Source: Apus apus (lineage: Eukaryota > Chordata > Aves > Apodiformes > Apodidae). Taken from it: a stretch of 64,000 nucleotides of DNA. This document shows, piece after piece, positions 52,470 through 63,807 of this stretch (position 1 is the stretch's first letter; every line of letters begins with the position of its first letter). The position numbers were made by a program, and so were the translations under genes. The notes below the pieces were generated by a model, which saw nothing but the letters and a program-made list of their open reading frames with translations, did no database searches and had not been told where the DNA came from. The stretch covers positions 992,001 through 1,056,000 of the forward strand of contig NC_067305.1 of NCBI RefSeq assembly GCF_020740795.1, written 5' to 3'.

Positions 52470-54821
52470 TCAGTGGCAGCCGCAGCTGCCGGCCACCATG
52501 CCATCGTACTGCTTGAGCACCACGTTCTCGTCATCGTCGAAGTAGAGCAGGTTGATGGAGTAGAGCTTGTCAGGCACACAGCAGGGGCTGCTGACACCCT
52601 CGCTCAGCTTGAGGGCGTTGATGATGGACTGCACCGTGGCGTGGTTTGTGGGCCGCATGTTCTCACCCAGCGGGAAGGGGCAGGAGCCCTTGCAGTGGTA
52701 GGCGTTGTACCCTCGTGGTGAGATGATCCAGCCGGACCAGCCGATCTCCTCGAAGTCCACGGACAAGGGATGCCTCTGGCAGGGCTGGAGACGGTCCAGG
52801 GAGCGTGTGCTGCGCAGCCGGGCCTGCCTGGGCACTGACAGCTCGGCGGGGAGAGGAGCCTGAGGTTGTGAATCTGCTGGAAAGGAGCACCCAGTGCCAT
52901 TAACCATCACATGGGCCTGGAAGAGGGAGAATACGGCACAGCCTTCCCGGTCACCCCTTCCAGTAGGTTTTGTCTGCAGCCATCAGCTGCAGCAAGTTCT
53001 TCAGTCATAGCCTGTCACCATTCCAGCCACCAGGAGGTGACAACCTCACAGTGCCCGGGCTGCCCTCACCAGGGTGAGCAAAGCCCAGACTGACTTCTGT
53101 GAGCCTGCACAGACTAAACCCAAAAGGAGACTGCCTCTCCCTCCAGCTGGAGAAAGAGGTTTGGATTTGAAGGAGCCTGTGTGCAGGGAGCACCCCGGGG
53201 CCCCATGGGTGAGGAGGGGACAGTGGCACCAAAGGAGCCGTGCCAGGGCGTGTGGGACCCACCTGGGAAGCCAGCCACGGGTAGGGATGCTCCCCGGCGC
53301 CCGTCATCCGTGAACAGGACCAACATGGGCTTCTTGCTCTCGTGGTGGTCCTGGCTGGATGCAAACTGCAGTGGGGGGGGGTCGAGCGGGCTCCCACCCA
53401 GGCCCTGGACAGTCACCAGCAAACCCTGGTTGCTGCTTTCATCTTCAGTCCAGTCGCGAACCTGGGGAACCAAAGCAGTGTCACTGCAGGGCCAGGACAG
53501 GCACTGAGCTGGTGTCCCCATGGCAGGTGCTAGGCCTGCAGACCCGGGGCAGCAGGAACTGGGACCCTCCAGGGCCACACTCTGTCTCCCAGGCACGGGA
53601 AGGGGCTGTGCCACTCAGGGGCTGGCACAGGGGACAGTGTGGCAGGAGCCAGCGCCAGCATCACCTGCGGGGCAGTAGGATGGGTCTGGGGCAGGATGGA
53701 GCAGCCTCTGGGGCGCTTGGCAGGGCTCTTACCTCCCCTCCCAGGGCCTGTAACCCCCACGTTGCTGCAGTGACTACAGACAGGGAATGCATTGGGGCCC
53801 AAAAAGCCACTGTGGGTGACACGGGTTTTAAAAAGCTCCTGCAAACCCCTGGGATTCCCCCTGTGCCACCAGAACCAGGGGAAAAGCAACTCACAGCTTC
53901 CGTGATGGCAAAGACCTCCCAGCCTGAGCCCTGCAGAGAGACCAGCCTGGCTGCCAGCAGCTTCTTCCCTCCTGGGGCGTCCAAGTCACTCCTCTCCAGC
54001 ACTTGGTAAACACTGACCTGGGGACAGCAGCAGAAGGTGGTCACCACCAGCACATCCTGCCCAAGGGAACCACCCTGGACAGAGGTACCAGGGAGAAAAA
54101 AGGTGGGTGTTGGGGGAGTCATCAGCTTCCATTTGTCACAATCTGTGGGTGCCTTGGCTGGTGCAGGCACAAAGCAGAATGATGTATAAGGACCTGCCAT
54201 GGTTAAATCGTGGTTATTGAATGTCACAGAGCTGGGCTGTGCTGCTGCTGCAGGTGAGGGACCACAGTGTGCCAGGCACAGCTGGGACACATCCCCATCC
54301 CCATCCTGTCCCCATCCCCACCACATCCCTGTCCCCCTCCTCACCTGGCAGAAGTGGTGCCTTTTGGGCCCGTCCGTGACCCTCGGCCAGAGGCGGAAGA
54401 GGTGCAGCTCTGCTGTCAGGATCTTCTCATTCTTGGCCACGCTGGAGAGGACAAAGAGGAACCGCATCTTCTCGCCGTGAGCTGGAGGGAAGGACAGGTT
54501 GAGAAGCGGAGCCAAACCGGGGGCGGCACCTCCCACGCCACGCTTGGCCCCACCTCTGCCCTTACTTTTATCCAAGAAGCTGCGGACCGTGTTGCCCTCC
54601 AGGATATCAGGGTTCTTGGTGACACCGTCCGCGTTGGCAACGGTGTTGAACAGATCCACCATGTACTGGGGCGGCTGTTTGAAGTGAGCAGGGGGTGGTG
54701 GAGGGTCTTCCATGCCAAAGACTTCCAGCAGCCTCTTCAGAGCCTCAGCCCTCCGGGCGCTGGCTGAGCTTGGGAATGCCGGCTCAGCCAGGGCCAGCAG
54801 CAGCAGGACAGTCCCCAGCAT
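52470..54821 (-). CDS. ADMP: ADMP, anti-dorsalizing morphogenetic protein (BMP-family ligand)
   Basis: Secreted TGF-beta/BMP ligand of the organizer and dorsal midline; it signals through BMP receptors and is the dorsal counterpart of BMP4 in the chordin shuttling circuit. Five minus-strand exons: 54566-54821, 54345-54481, 53895-54017, 53263-53461 and 52470-52876, giving 373 residues. It starts MLGTVLLLLALAEPAFPSSA, a signal peptide. The frame is also open upstream but has no ATG there, so 54821 is the start. The prodomain contains NTVRSFLDK and MRFLFVLSSVAKNE. A furin site RSTR lies before SLDRLQP. The mature domain (103 residues from the first cysteine) has the seven-cysteine knot: CQRHPLSVDFEEIGWSGWII, CKGSCPFP, CCVP and CGCH. 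The tracts SPRGYNAYHCKG and NLLYFDDDENVVLKQYDGMV are ADMP-like rather than BMP2/4-like. The alternative, BMP16, is less likely. Confidence 0.9.
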
Positions 54822-54866
54822 CGCTCTGCTGTTCCTACCCCAGCTCAAATCCTCCCCAGTGCTGCA

Positions 54867-54872
54867 TTTATA
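54867..54872 (-). promoter_or_regulatory. ADMP: TATA box of ADMP
   Basis: Minus-strand GTTATAAATGC lies 46-51 bp upstream of the ATG, so initiation near 54841 would give a 5' UTR of about 20 nt. No CpG island surrounds it, consistent with a tightly regulated developmental gene. Confidence 0.7.
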
Positions 54873-54952
54873 ACTGGCTGGAAAGATGGACTGGAGTCAA
54901 ATATGCACAAGAGCAATCAGGAGGGTAAAGAGAGCTGATTGCCGTGCTAACA

Positions 54953-54962
54953 AGGTGTGAAG
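54953..54962 (+). promoter_or_regulatory. ADMP: T-box half-site upstream of ADMP
   Basis: AGGTGTGAAG matches the Brachyury/T-box half-site. It lies about 110-120 bp upstream of the inferred start, next to CCAATTAGC, a homeodomain-type site at 54986-54994. Binding is inference; a short motif can occur by chance. Confidence 0.35.
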
Positions 54963-56759
54963 CTGGGCTGCTGGGCACCCTGCGCCAATTAGCCCCAGTA
55001 CACAAGCTGGAGCGGAGGAGGAATCCCCCCGTGCTCCCCAGGGCTGGTGGGGACACAGGGACACCGTGGTCTGGGGCTACAAGCCCCTTGACAGGGCCTT
55101 GCCTGGGCTCTCCCTAGGGGACTAACTGTTGTTTAATGATGGCACTAATGGGACAAGCAGGAGGACCTTTGTGTGGAGGAATGCAGCCCTGGGCCACCAT
55201 CCCCATGCCAGCCCTGTCCTGCTGTCCTGAGCATCGGTGGGGCTCAGTGTCACACCGGTGTCCCCACCCCATGGCCCTCTCAGGTGCCCAGGGACCCCTC
55301 ACACAGCAGGGGTGGCCCAGCCCATGTCACCCAACGCTGCCCCAGCTGCATCTCCCACGTGAAGGGCCTGGTGAGCTGAGCCCACAGGGCAGAGCTGGGT
55401 TTTCAACAGTGAACTCGTGGCCCTGGCGCTGGGAAATAACTCAGCAGCAGGAGCAACCAAAACCAAATTAAGTTGGGTTGTTCTGTTTTGGTTTGGTTGG
55501 TTTGTTTGTTTTTAAATAGCCAGGTGGCTTCCTAGGGACTTGAAGGCATTTGCTGCTAATTCCTGAGTGCTCAATATGAATGAAATATCATCAGAGCCTT
55601 CCGGACTACAGAGGATGCAATAAAAAAACCCCACAATTATTTTGCTTATATCCCCCAGCCACAGCAGGTTGGTGAGGGTGGAGATGCTGTCACAGTGCAC
55701 TTCTCTTGCTGTTTGCCGTTTGTTTTTATGCCAATGTGACTGAACCGGGAAAAAAACTCTGCGATAAAATACCCACCATCAGAGAAAAGGAGCAGGATTA
55801 GAAAAGCCTGATGAGATCCTACAGGGAATAGGAACCCCCCTGTGAATGTGGCTCAGAGGAACCTGCTCTGGGGAAGGACGGGCACAGAGGGGAAGGTGCG
55901 GGAGCGGCAGCACCGTCTGTCTGTCCGTGCATCTGCAGCAGGACGGGCCTGTGCTCCCAGTCAGCACAGAGAGAAGCTGAAGGCTGCTTGCCTGGCTGGT
56001 GTCTGTAATTCATTCCAAGCCTATGCTTGGCTGGTGAAAGGGCTGTTAATTATCCTGAATAGGCAGGGAGGCAATGACAGGCTTGAGTTAATAGAGGAAA
56101 CTGTTGGTAGCCTCTGGATCCTTTCCTTCCTCTTCCCGGCTCACCCGTATCCTGCAGGAAAACTGGGGCTCCTTGCAGAGGGGCCATCACTGCCCCAAAA
56201 TACCTCCCTACCTGCTGGCCTCTCCTCCCCAGCTCCTGCCCCACACTGGGTCACTGGGGCCGTGCAGCCCCAGCCCGAGCCCGACGCCGCATCCCGGGCA
56301 CACGCTGCGTCCTCCCTGGGGCCCTGGAGCTGCACACAGAGCCCCAAGGAGCTGCCAATTGCCCGGGAGGTTTGTTTTACAACCTGCAAACCATTTTCTA
56401 GGGGGTTCATTTATACAAGCCCTGTTTAAAATAGCTGTTATTAAAACAAAACAAAACAAAACAAGTAGCCTTCTCTCATTTACATACGTCGCAGACAGTC
56501 TGGCAGGGGCTTGCAGGAGCCCCCCCCGCAGCTCCTGCCCCGCTGCCCCCGGCCCTGGAGCTGTTGGTGGCAACAACCGTGCGAGGCTCCTGAACTGGGT
56601 AGGACTGAGGGGTCTGGGGGCTGGAGGCAGCTCCTGCCCAAAGCAGGTATTTCTCCCTGCAGTTATGGACAAACTCCAGTCGGTCCCCGCCCCTCGCACA
56701 CCAGGACCTGCGTTTCATCACCTGGAAGGAGGGCAGGTGCCCTGGGGCAGGGTCGGGGA
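54963..56759. other. Region upstream of ADMP, no gene recognised
   Basis: No gene recognised. AT-rich words GGGCTGTTAATTATCCTGAA and GAGTTAATAGAGG occur at 56040-56100, and an AAAAC run lies at about 56441-56464. These could belong to ADMP regulatory DNA. Confidence 0.35.
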
Positions 56760-57113
56760 GAATGGAGGAAGCTTTCTGCAGTACTTGGAGGGACTACAGG
56801 AAAGCAGGGGAGGGACTTTGGACAAGGGCAGGGAGTGATGGGACGAGGGGGAACAGTTTGAAACAGAAAGAACAGAGATTTAGGTTGAATATTAAGAAAA
56901 ACTTCTTTGCTGTGAGGGTGGTGAGAGCCTGGCCCAGGTTGCCCAGGGAAGCTGTGGCTGCCCCATCCCTGGCAGTGTTGAAGGGCAGGTTGGATGGGGC
57001 TTGGAGCAGCCTGGGCTGGTGGGAGGTGTCCCTGCCCATGGCAGGGGGATTGGGACTAGGTGAGCTTTGAGGTCCTTTCCAGCCCAAACCTGTCTGCATT
57101 TCTATGATTCTCC
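56760..57113 (+). mobile_element. CR1 LINE 3' fragment, young-looking subfamily
   Basis: Begins at the CTGCAGTACTTGGAGGGACT block, includes the near-identical GTTGCCCAGGGAAGCTGTGG segment shared with 11.0, 14.9 and 62.0 kb, and ends TTTCTATGATTCTCC. Confidence 0.9.
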
Positions 57114-59229
57114 TTGTGGCATCTGTTCCTTCCTCCTGGTGTAACTCTGAACTGCCTCCTCCCTCTCTGCCTGTCCAAAGCAGGGTTATTTCTTTCTTTG
57201 TGCTTCCCTTTGCATTTGCCCCGTTTTTGTGCCTGCAAGCAACACAAAGTGCTGCCTCCATGGCCTGAAACAACTGTCTGGACCCACCCTGCCCCACAGC
57301 ATCCCCCTCCTCTTCCTGCCCCACGGCATTCCCAGCAGGCAGGGGACAGCAGTGGCAGATCTCGGGCTGGAGAAAGCCACTGTCAGCACCCTCGTCCCGG
57401 CTGTGTCTGCCCTCACAGGGGACCATAAGCTCTATAAGCAGCTGCCCAAGGGGCTGAATCCGGCGTCACCACCAGCACTCGAGGTGCTGACGTAGCCCAG
57501 GGGCTGAGCGACCCAAAATCTGCTCCTGTGTCACCCTCCCAGATCCTTCCTGGGAAGCAGCAGATGTGAGGAATGGGAACAGCCCAGCCCGGCCTCAGCG
57601 TGTGTGCAGCTGCAGCGGGGAGGGGAGCGGGGGATCCTGGCAGCTGTGCTTACCCAAGGAAGCAAGGATCCCCCGAGGAGCAGCTGCCCAAGCACCTTCC
57701 CACATCAATTTCCTGCAAAGATTTGCAAAACAAAGGCATGAAAGCCCCCTGCAGCACCTCCCTGGGGACACCCCAGGGGACCTGCCACCTCTGCCTGCCC
57801 TCCCTCCTCAGGCTGAACGTTGACCCCTAAGCAAGGCAGCAGCAAGAGGGAGCTTGTAAGAAGGATCTGGGGGAAATACCAGTGTCTTTTGAGTCAGAGG
57901 CCCCTGTGCACAAAGGTGTGTTGAAGTAGAGAGTAGTGTCTCCGTTGAACTGAGCTTAAAACATTGTTAATTAAATAATTTTCAAATAAATATCTCACTG
58001 TTCCCTTAATTCTTTTTTAAAGAAATCCTCACCCCAAAAATTGGCCATTTGCTAGTGTATGGCACTGATGGATACACAAATTAGTGTCAGTAAAAGATAT
58101 TTTATAGCATAAGATGATACAAGATTTTTGCCATTACAGTTGGTTGCCAGGGTGTGCTTATCTGTCCCAGGGTGAAGCTGCCCGTGTCACAGCTGACCCA
58201 CCAGAGAGGAGGCTGAGCCACAGGAAACCAACCTCGAGCTGTTCCTCTCCATGTCCCATCAAGCTGTGCACATTTCATAATAATATTCCACCTGGGAAAC
58301 ACAAGAGCATTTTTCCTTCATTTTCAGTTCTCCAGCATCTGAACCACCTCCCCACCAGTGGCTTTTTGACCACAGCAGCACTGAACTTTGTGGGCACACA
58401 GAAAAGTCCATCTGCAAGGAAACAAGAAGGAAATTGAACCTGAGGCCATTGAGGCTTCAGCATCTTGGCAGCAGACCAACTGTGGGCACAGACACAGTGT
58501 CAGGCTCCAGTGCCCAGCCTGGAAAGTGCCATTTTCTGTGTGTGAGTCCCCAGCAGAAAGCCTGGGGCTCAGTCCCTCACCAGCTCAGGGCCTCAGCAGT
58601 AGGTTCTGTTCCTCCACCTCAGTTTCAGCACACAAGGCAAAGAGAGGTTATTGTGGGTGCAAACTGTGGATCCTGCACCTGACCCTGTGAGAGCCCCATC
58701 ACTGCCTGAGCTTTTACACATTGAGAAAAAAAAGTCTTTGAGCATGAAATAGTCGTGGCAGTGCTTTCTCCAGAGACAGGCTCTCACACCAGGGAGCTGA
58801 GGAACATGATTTAACAGAACTTGTTCAGCATTTCTCTCTGGATTTGGAGGGGGCTGTGCCCTGCACAGGCTTTTTGGATGCTGGTGCTACAGTCACTGGC
58901 TCCCCTGGAAATATATTGTCTCAGGCACCTTCAAAGGATTTGCTTTGGGCTGGACCCTGAGCTCTCCATGCAAGCAGATGAGGGGGCTGTGGCTGGGGTG
59001 GTGGAGACAGCATCTCCCCCCATCAGCATGAGTGGTGACATCTGCCCTCCCTGCATTTTGGGACAGAGTGAGGCTGGTAAAGAGGGAGCAACAGGAAGGC
59101 AGGAGATGGCTCTGGTTCCAGGCTGCAGGACTAAGTCCTGCTTTGCCTTTTCTTTTGCTATTCAAGCTTTAACTCAATGAAAAATTCCCAGGGAAAAGGA
59201 AAAGTTATGTTCAGCGTTGACCTAACCCC
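57114..59229. other. Intergenic, no gene recognised
   Basis: No gene recognised. An AT-rich patch at about 57945-58110 (CATTGTTAATTAAATAAT, CAAATAAATATCTC) differs from the GC-rich surroundings. Confidence 0.4.
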
Positions 59230-59403
59230 ATTGTTAAGGACTCCCCAGGGAAGTGGTGGAGGCACCATCCCTGGAGGTGCTCAAGGAAAGGCTGGATGTG
59301 GCACTTGGTGCCATGGTCTGGAGATGTGGTGGTGTCAGGTCATAGGCTGGAATTGATGATCTTGAAGGTCTTCTCCAGCCTTGGTGATTCTGTGATTCTG
59401 TGA
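59230..59403 (+). mobile_element. CR1 LINE 3' fragment
   Basis: Contains GTGGTGGAGGCACCATCCCT, GATGTGGTGGTGTCAGGTCA and GATGATCTTGAAGGTCTTC, with the tail GATTCTGTGATTCTGTG. Same subtype as the fragment at 0.8 kb. Confidence 0.9.
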
Positions 59404-59526
59404 AGCCAGCAGAGAGCAGGGCAAAGGGGCTTTGGGTGGACATACCAGAACCCCACATCTTTGCTGCTGTGTCACCTCCAGGCCAGGACACATCACCTCT
59501 GTGGCAGGTCCTGGCTGGCCCAGGCA

Positions 59527-59604
59527 GGGGTTCAGCAGCTGGAGAGGAGACAGAGGCTCCTCCAGCAGTAACTCCTGTCCAGCTGGAAGGAAAGAGGCAC
59601 TGAC
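59527..59604 (-). repeat. Left arm of a 78-bp inverted repeat
   Basis: The reverse complement of this segment matches 60563-60640 at 70 of 78 positions by my hand alignment. Read on the minus strand, it can encode GQELLLEEPLSPLQLL after an acceptor-like TTTCCTTCCAG. Confidence 0.8.
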
Positions 59605-60562
59605 CATTTTGTCTGCGACAGTGTGAACCTCTGTTCTGCCCAGAAACACTTTATCTGCTAAACCTCCCAGCCTGCCTCTCCCTCACCAAGTAAAATAGGA
59701 TTAAAATCTGTTGCATGAGCTAGAGGAGGGGAAGAAGGATGGCTAAATTGATGGCTAAATCAGTCTCAGGTCTGGGACCTGAGGACCTAGGACCTAGCCT
59801 TGCCCTGTTGGGCTCTTGGGTGTGGGTCCTTCAGGGTTTGTGTTCCTGGCTTTAAAGTGGTTGTGAGAATTTCCTGTCCCCTTCCAGCTACTTCATCTTC
59901 TAGCTGCTGCTGGAGATTTCTTTATTCCAGGATGGGGCTTTGTCTTCAGGGAAGGAAAAGCATTTTCTTAAAACAGATTCCTCTGGCATGCCTTAAGAAG
60001 AGGACACAAGATGACAAGAAGCCAGTATTTCTGGGGAAGATTTTAACATCCTTCTCCAGGCCACCTGATCTTCTGATGTGTTCAGTCTTTAACATGACAC
60101 TAACAGTGTCAGCCTGATTTTCCAGGGGAAAAACCAGAAAGAAAAGTGCCCAGACCAGCCCTAGGGCAGAGGCAAAGCTGCTGGCAAGTCCACATTTCCC
60201 AGCCCTGGGCCATTATCATGGAATGAGCCACAGCCCATTAGCCACCCTGGGACAACAGCATCGTCCAGCACCTTCCAGTCACACGTCTGGGCAGTAAATG
60301 CTGATTCTCCCACCTCTGGAAAAAAGCCCTTCACGCTGCCTAATTTCCCTTTCCACTTGCTGCGTCTTGCAGCTGGATTACACAAGCTGCAGGAGCAGGA
60401 GGCCTGTGTGTGGAGCCTCCTCCTCCTCTTGGAGGGTGGGACCCACATCTCTGGCTCATGCAACGGAGATTTTAATCCAAATTCAATCGGTGAGGTAGAG
60501 ACAAGCTGGGAGGTTTAGCAGATGAGTGAATGTTCTGCAGAGAAAGTATGCCGGGCAGGACA
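59605..60562. other. Spacer of the inverted repeat
   Basis: 958 bp of DNA with no recognised repeat or gene between the two arms. Confidence 0.5.
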
Positions 60563-60640
60563 GTCGGTGGCTGTTTCCTTCCAGATGGGCAGGAGCTATT
60601 GCTGGAGGAGCCTCTGTCTCCTCTCCAGCTGCTGAGCCCC
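60563..60640 (+). repeat. Right arm of a 78-bp inverted repeat
   Basis: Partner of 59527-59604 in opposite orientation. It encodes GQELLLEEPLSPLQLL on the plus strand, with three synonymous and two replacement differences from the other arm within the 56 bases after TTTCCTTCCAG. Confidence 0.8.
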
Positions 60641-61847
60641 CGTGGGGTTGTTTTCTCCCACCCATCCCGCTGCCCGGTCTCTTTGGCCCCTTTGCTGCTT
60701 TTCAAGCTCACGTTGGGACTCACTTGGTCTCTGTCCCTCTCTAGTGGCCGCGGTACAGCCGTGGCACAGGAGCTGCCTGCAGCCTTTCAACGGGATGGAT
60801 TTAGGTGAAGTGGCAACAAAACGGCACCAAGAAATTCCAGGGGAACAGATTTTATCAAGCTGCTCTGGAAAATAATTTAAATATGACTTTCCATGCTGCT
60901 GGAAACAGATCAGTTCATCTTCACTGATGTGACCCTCAGGTTGTTCCACGTGGGAGTGCAGAAGGCAGCACATTGCTTCAGGAGCAACCCCTCCAGCTTT
61001 ATCCCAGAAGGTTTTTTCTGTCTGGAGCAATTTAACTTAGAGTTTCCATTTCCGAGTGATTTCTGAAGCATCAGTGCAGGTCACTGGTGGTGCAAGGAAA
61101 GGACATTTCAGGCCATCAGAAAGGAAACACCCTTTTCCAGGGGTTGCTAAGTAGGTTGTTTTCAGTAGAGGTTTCATAAGCAGGTTGTTTTTCTTGCTTT
61201 GAGTGGGGGCATTGGAGCAGAGACCCCCCCAGAGGACTGAGTTACTCTGGTTCTGTGATCTCTGGGTAGAGGACACTTCCCTGTAACACGTGGTGGTTTT
61301 ATCTCCATCCTCACACCACTCACAGGGCAGAGAACTCCCATTTCACCTGCAGAGCTGTGAGGGCCCAGTGACAGAGGGGAAAAGAAAACCCAAAGCCCAA
61401 CAGTCTCCAGCACAACCCCACTCCCACCTAAGGCAAAGAGGGTTTGTGGAGCAGACCAGAACATTTTTAGATCACTCTCTGAGCTTGGAGTTGGTGCTGG
61501 TCATCCAGAAGGGCTCATCTCCATCTTGCTGGGGGGAGGAGAGCTCCTTCAGTCCCAGACCTGCACTGAGGGTCAAGTCAGAGCATTTCTCCACATCGAC
61601 GGTGACCCCCCAGGGAGAGTCTGGAAAGAAGGTGACATTCCTTAGGGCACAAGGGGGCTGCAGTGACAGCCACCGAGCACCTCCAGCTCCTGAACACCTC
61701 CAGAGAGCTGGAGCCACTCCAGGTCAGCAGAAACCCACAGGGCAGGATCAGAAACATGAAGCTTGAGGCCAGAGCAAGTTGAGGCACCAGACCTGCTAGT
61801 AAAAACAGGTCACAGAGAACAACTTCCAGCAGCAGCTCCCTAATAAA
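60641..61847. other. Intergenic, no gene recognised
   Basis: No supportable gene. A minus-strand frame of 144 codons at 60596-61030 resembles no protein I know and overlaps the inverted repeat. Confidence 0.35.
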
Positions 61848-62622
61848 TCATAGAACCTCAGAATCATGGAATAGTTGGGTTGGAGTGGACCTTACAGCTC
61901 ATCTAGTTCTAACCCCTGCATGGGCAGGGACACCTCCCACCAGCCCAGGCTGCTCCAAGCCCCATCCAACCTGCCCTTCAACACTGCCAGGGATGGGGCA
62001 GCCACAGCTTCCCTGGGCAACCTGGGCCAGGCTCTCACCACCCTCACAGCAAAGAATTTCTTAATATCCAACCTAAATCTTCCCTCTTTCATCTTGTAAC
62101 CCTTCCCCCTCATCCCATCCCTCCCTGCCCTTGTCCCAAGCCCCTCCCCAGCTTTTCTGGAGCCCCTTCAGGCACTGGAAGGTGCTAGAAGGTCTCCCTG
62201 GAGCCTTCTCTTCTCCAGGCTGAACACCCCGACTCTTGCAGCCTGTCTCCAGAGCAGAGCTGCTCCAGCCCTCTGACCATCTTTGTGGTCTCCTCTGGAC
62301 TCTCTCCATGTCCTTCCTGTGTTGGGGGCTCCAGCACTGGACAAAGTGCTCCAGGTCCCCGTTCTCACAGGAGTGGAGCAGAGGGGTGAATCCCCTTCCT
62401 TGTCCTGCTGGCCACGCTTCTTTAGATGCAGCCCAGGACACAGTTGATTTCTGGGCTGCAAGTGCACAGTGCCAGCTCATGTCAAACTTTTTCTCATCAG
62501 CCAACACCCCCAAGTCCTTCTCCTCAGTGCTGTTCTCTGTTCACCTCTGCCCAACCTGTGTTTGTGCTTGGGATTGCCCAGACCCAGGTGCAGGACCTTG
62601 CACTTGGCCTTATCTAACTTCC
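61848..62622 (-). mobile_element. CR1 LINE, about 0.77 kb, minus strand
   Basis: Starts with complement tail ATCATAGAACCTCAGAATCA, then the young-subfamily block (CATGGGCAGGGACACCTCCC). It extends through CTTCTCTTCCAGGCTGAACA-like sequence into the reverse-transcriptase 3' region, ending near CTTGCACTTGGCCTTATCTA. Confidence 0.92.
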
Positions 62623-62921
62623 TGAGGTGATAAGGGAAGATAATCAACACCTCAAAGGCCAGATATTCATCATGACATCATGGATCCTGCCAGTTTTGTT
62701 CAACCAGGCAGAAAAAGTACTCCAGCCCCTCTGCATGGAGGACACCAGCTCTCAGGCACAGCAGATGTGCTTTTCTCCCCATGCTGGTCTTGTGGCTGAC
62801 CAAGGTGCAGCTGGACAAGGGGTGGAGGGTCCATGCCTGGTGCAGCTCCCTCCCCAGTCTGGGGGTGATTTGGGGCTTTCTGGCTGCAGCACAAGGCAAG
62901 GCTGGGCTCTGGAGCTGAGCG

Positions 62922-63034
62922 TGTCACAGGGTCACTCTGGTTGGAAAAGACCTTCAAGATCATCGAGTCCAACCACTCTGCCACATCCAGCACTAAACCC
63001 TGTCCCCTGGCACCACATCTGTCCTTTTAGATGT
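62922..63034 (-). mobile_element. CR1 LINE 3' fragment, minus strand
   Basis: Contains TCTGGTTGGAAAAGACCTTC and AGATCATCGAGTCCAACCAC, the complement of the CR1 3' end. Only about 110 bp remain. Confidence 0.85.
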
Positions 63035-63807
63035 CACCAGGGCTGGTGGCACCCAAGGCCCTTCCCAGGGCCCCTCTGCTCCCTCCCCCTCCCACGCAGC
63101 CACGGAGCCGTTCTGGAAAAACAGATTTAATGGAATGAAACCAAGAAAAAGCAATTCAGCCAAGGACTTTAACAGCCCCCAACTCCAGCCCTCCTGGCTG
63201 CCCCAGCCGCCTCCAGGACACAATCAAGGACCCTCAGGGTCTTTTCCAGGGGCAGCTCCTTCGTCAGTGTCAGGTCACCTGCCGGATCCCCGAGGTCCTG
63301 GTGGTGGGGAAGTGCAGAGGGGCTGGGGGGACATCACTGGGGGATGTCATTTCCCAGGGGTGCCCCTGCAGAGGTGGCCATGCCCAAGGTGTTGGCCTCT
63401 GCATCTTGCTACTCACTGTGCTCATGGGGGGGATGGACTTTGGGAGCACTGAGGGGGCTGGGGCCCCTGCTCTGCCCTGCTGGTGGTGGGGCAGGAACTG
63501 CTGCTCTTGGCCCTGGGGGGCCCCGGGGGCTGCAGGAGCCCCTGGCCCAGCGTGGAGGTGGCTGGTGGAGGCTGGTTGGGGCTCCTCCATATGGTGTGGA
63601 AGCCCCAAGGGTCAAAGCAGCAGCTCCTGGGAGCCCCTTGCAGCCCTGTGGGGTGAGGGGAGCTGTGCTGGGTGGGGGGACCCTCCGGGGGCTCCCCATG
63701 GCTGACATCCCCCAGCTCTGCACGGGGAGCTGGGGGACAGGGGAGCAAACTGGGGAGGGGACTTGATTCCAGGGGGGAGAGGGGAGAGGTGGCCCCAGGT
63801 CTTTGGG
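63035..63807. other. Intergenic, weak hint of a minus-strand 3' exon
   Basis: On the minus strand an ATTAAA lies at 63126-63131. Upstream of it is an open segment that could read LTLTKELPLEKTLRVLDCVL, and a donor-like ACA|GTGAGT lies at about 63416. The 63.42-63.87 kb stretch is proline-rich and open in several frames, which composition alone could produce. I do not recognise a protein. Confidence 0.2.

Noticed and set aside
54822-54848. N-terminal extension of ADMP (SWGRNSRA) upstream of 54821
   Set aside because: The frame is open, but its first codon is TTG, not ATG. The signal peptide starts properly at the ATG at 54821.
60596-61030. Minus-strand open frame of 144 codons
   Set aside because: No recognisable family, no splice or promoter context, and it overlaps one arm of the inverted repeat.
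54900-63800. Pinhead (pnhd), the ancestral neighbour of ADMP in other chordates
   Set aside because: No cysteine-rich secreted-protein exons recognised on either strand.
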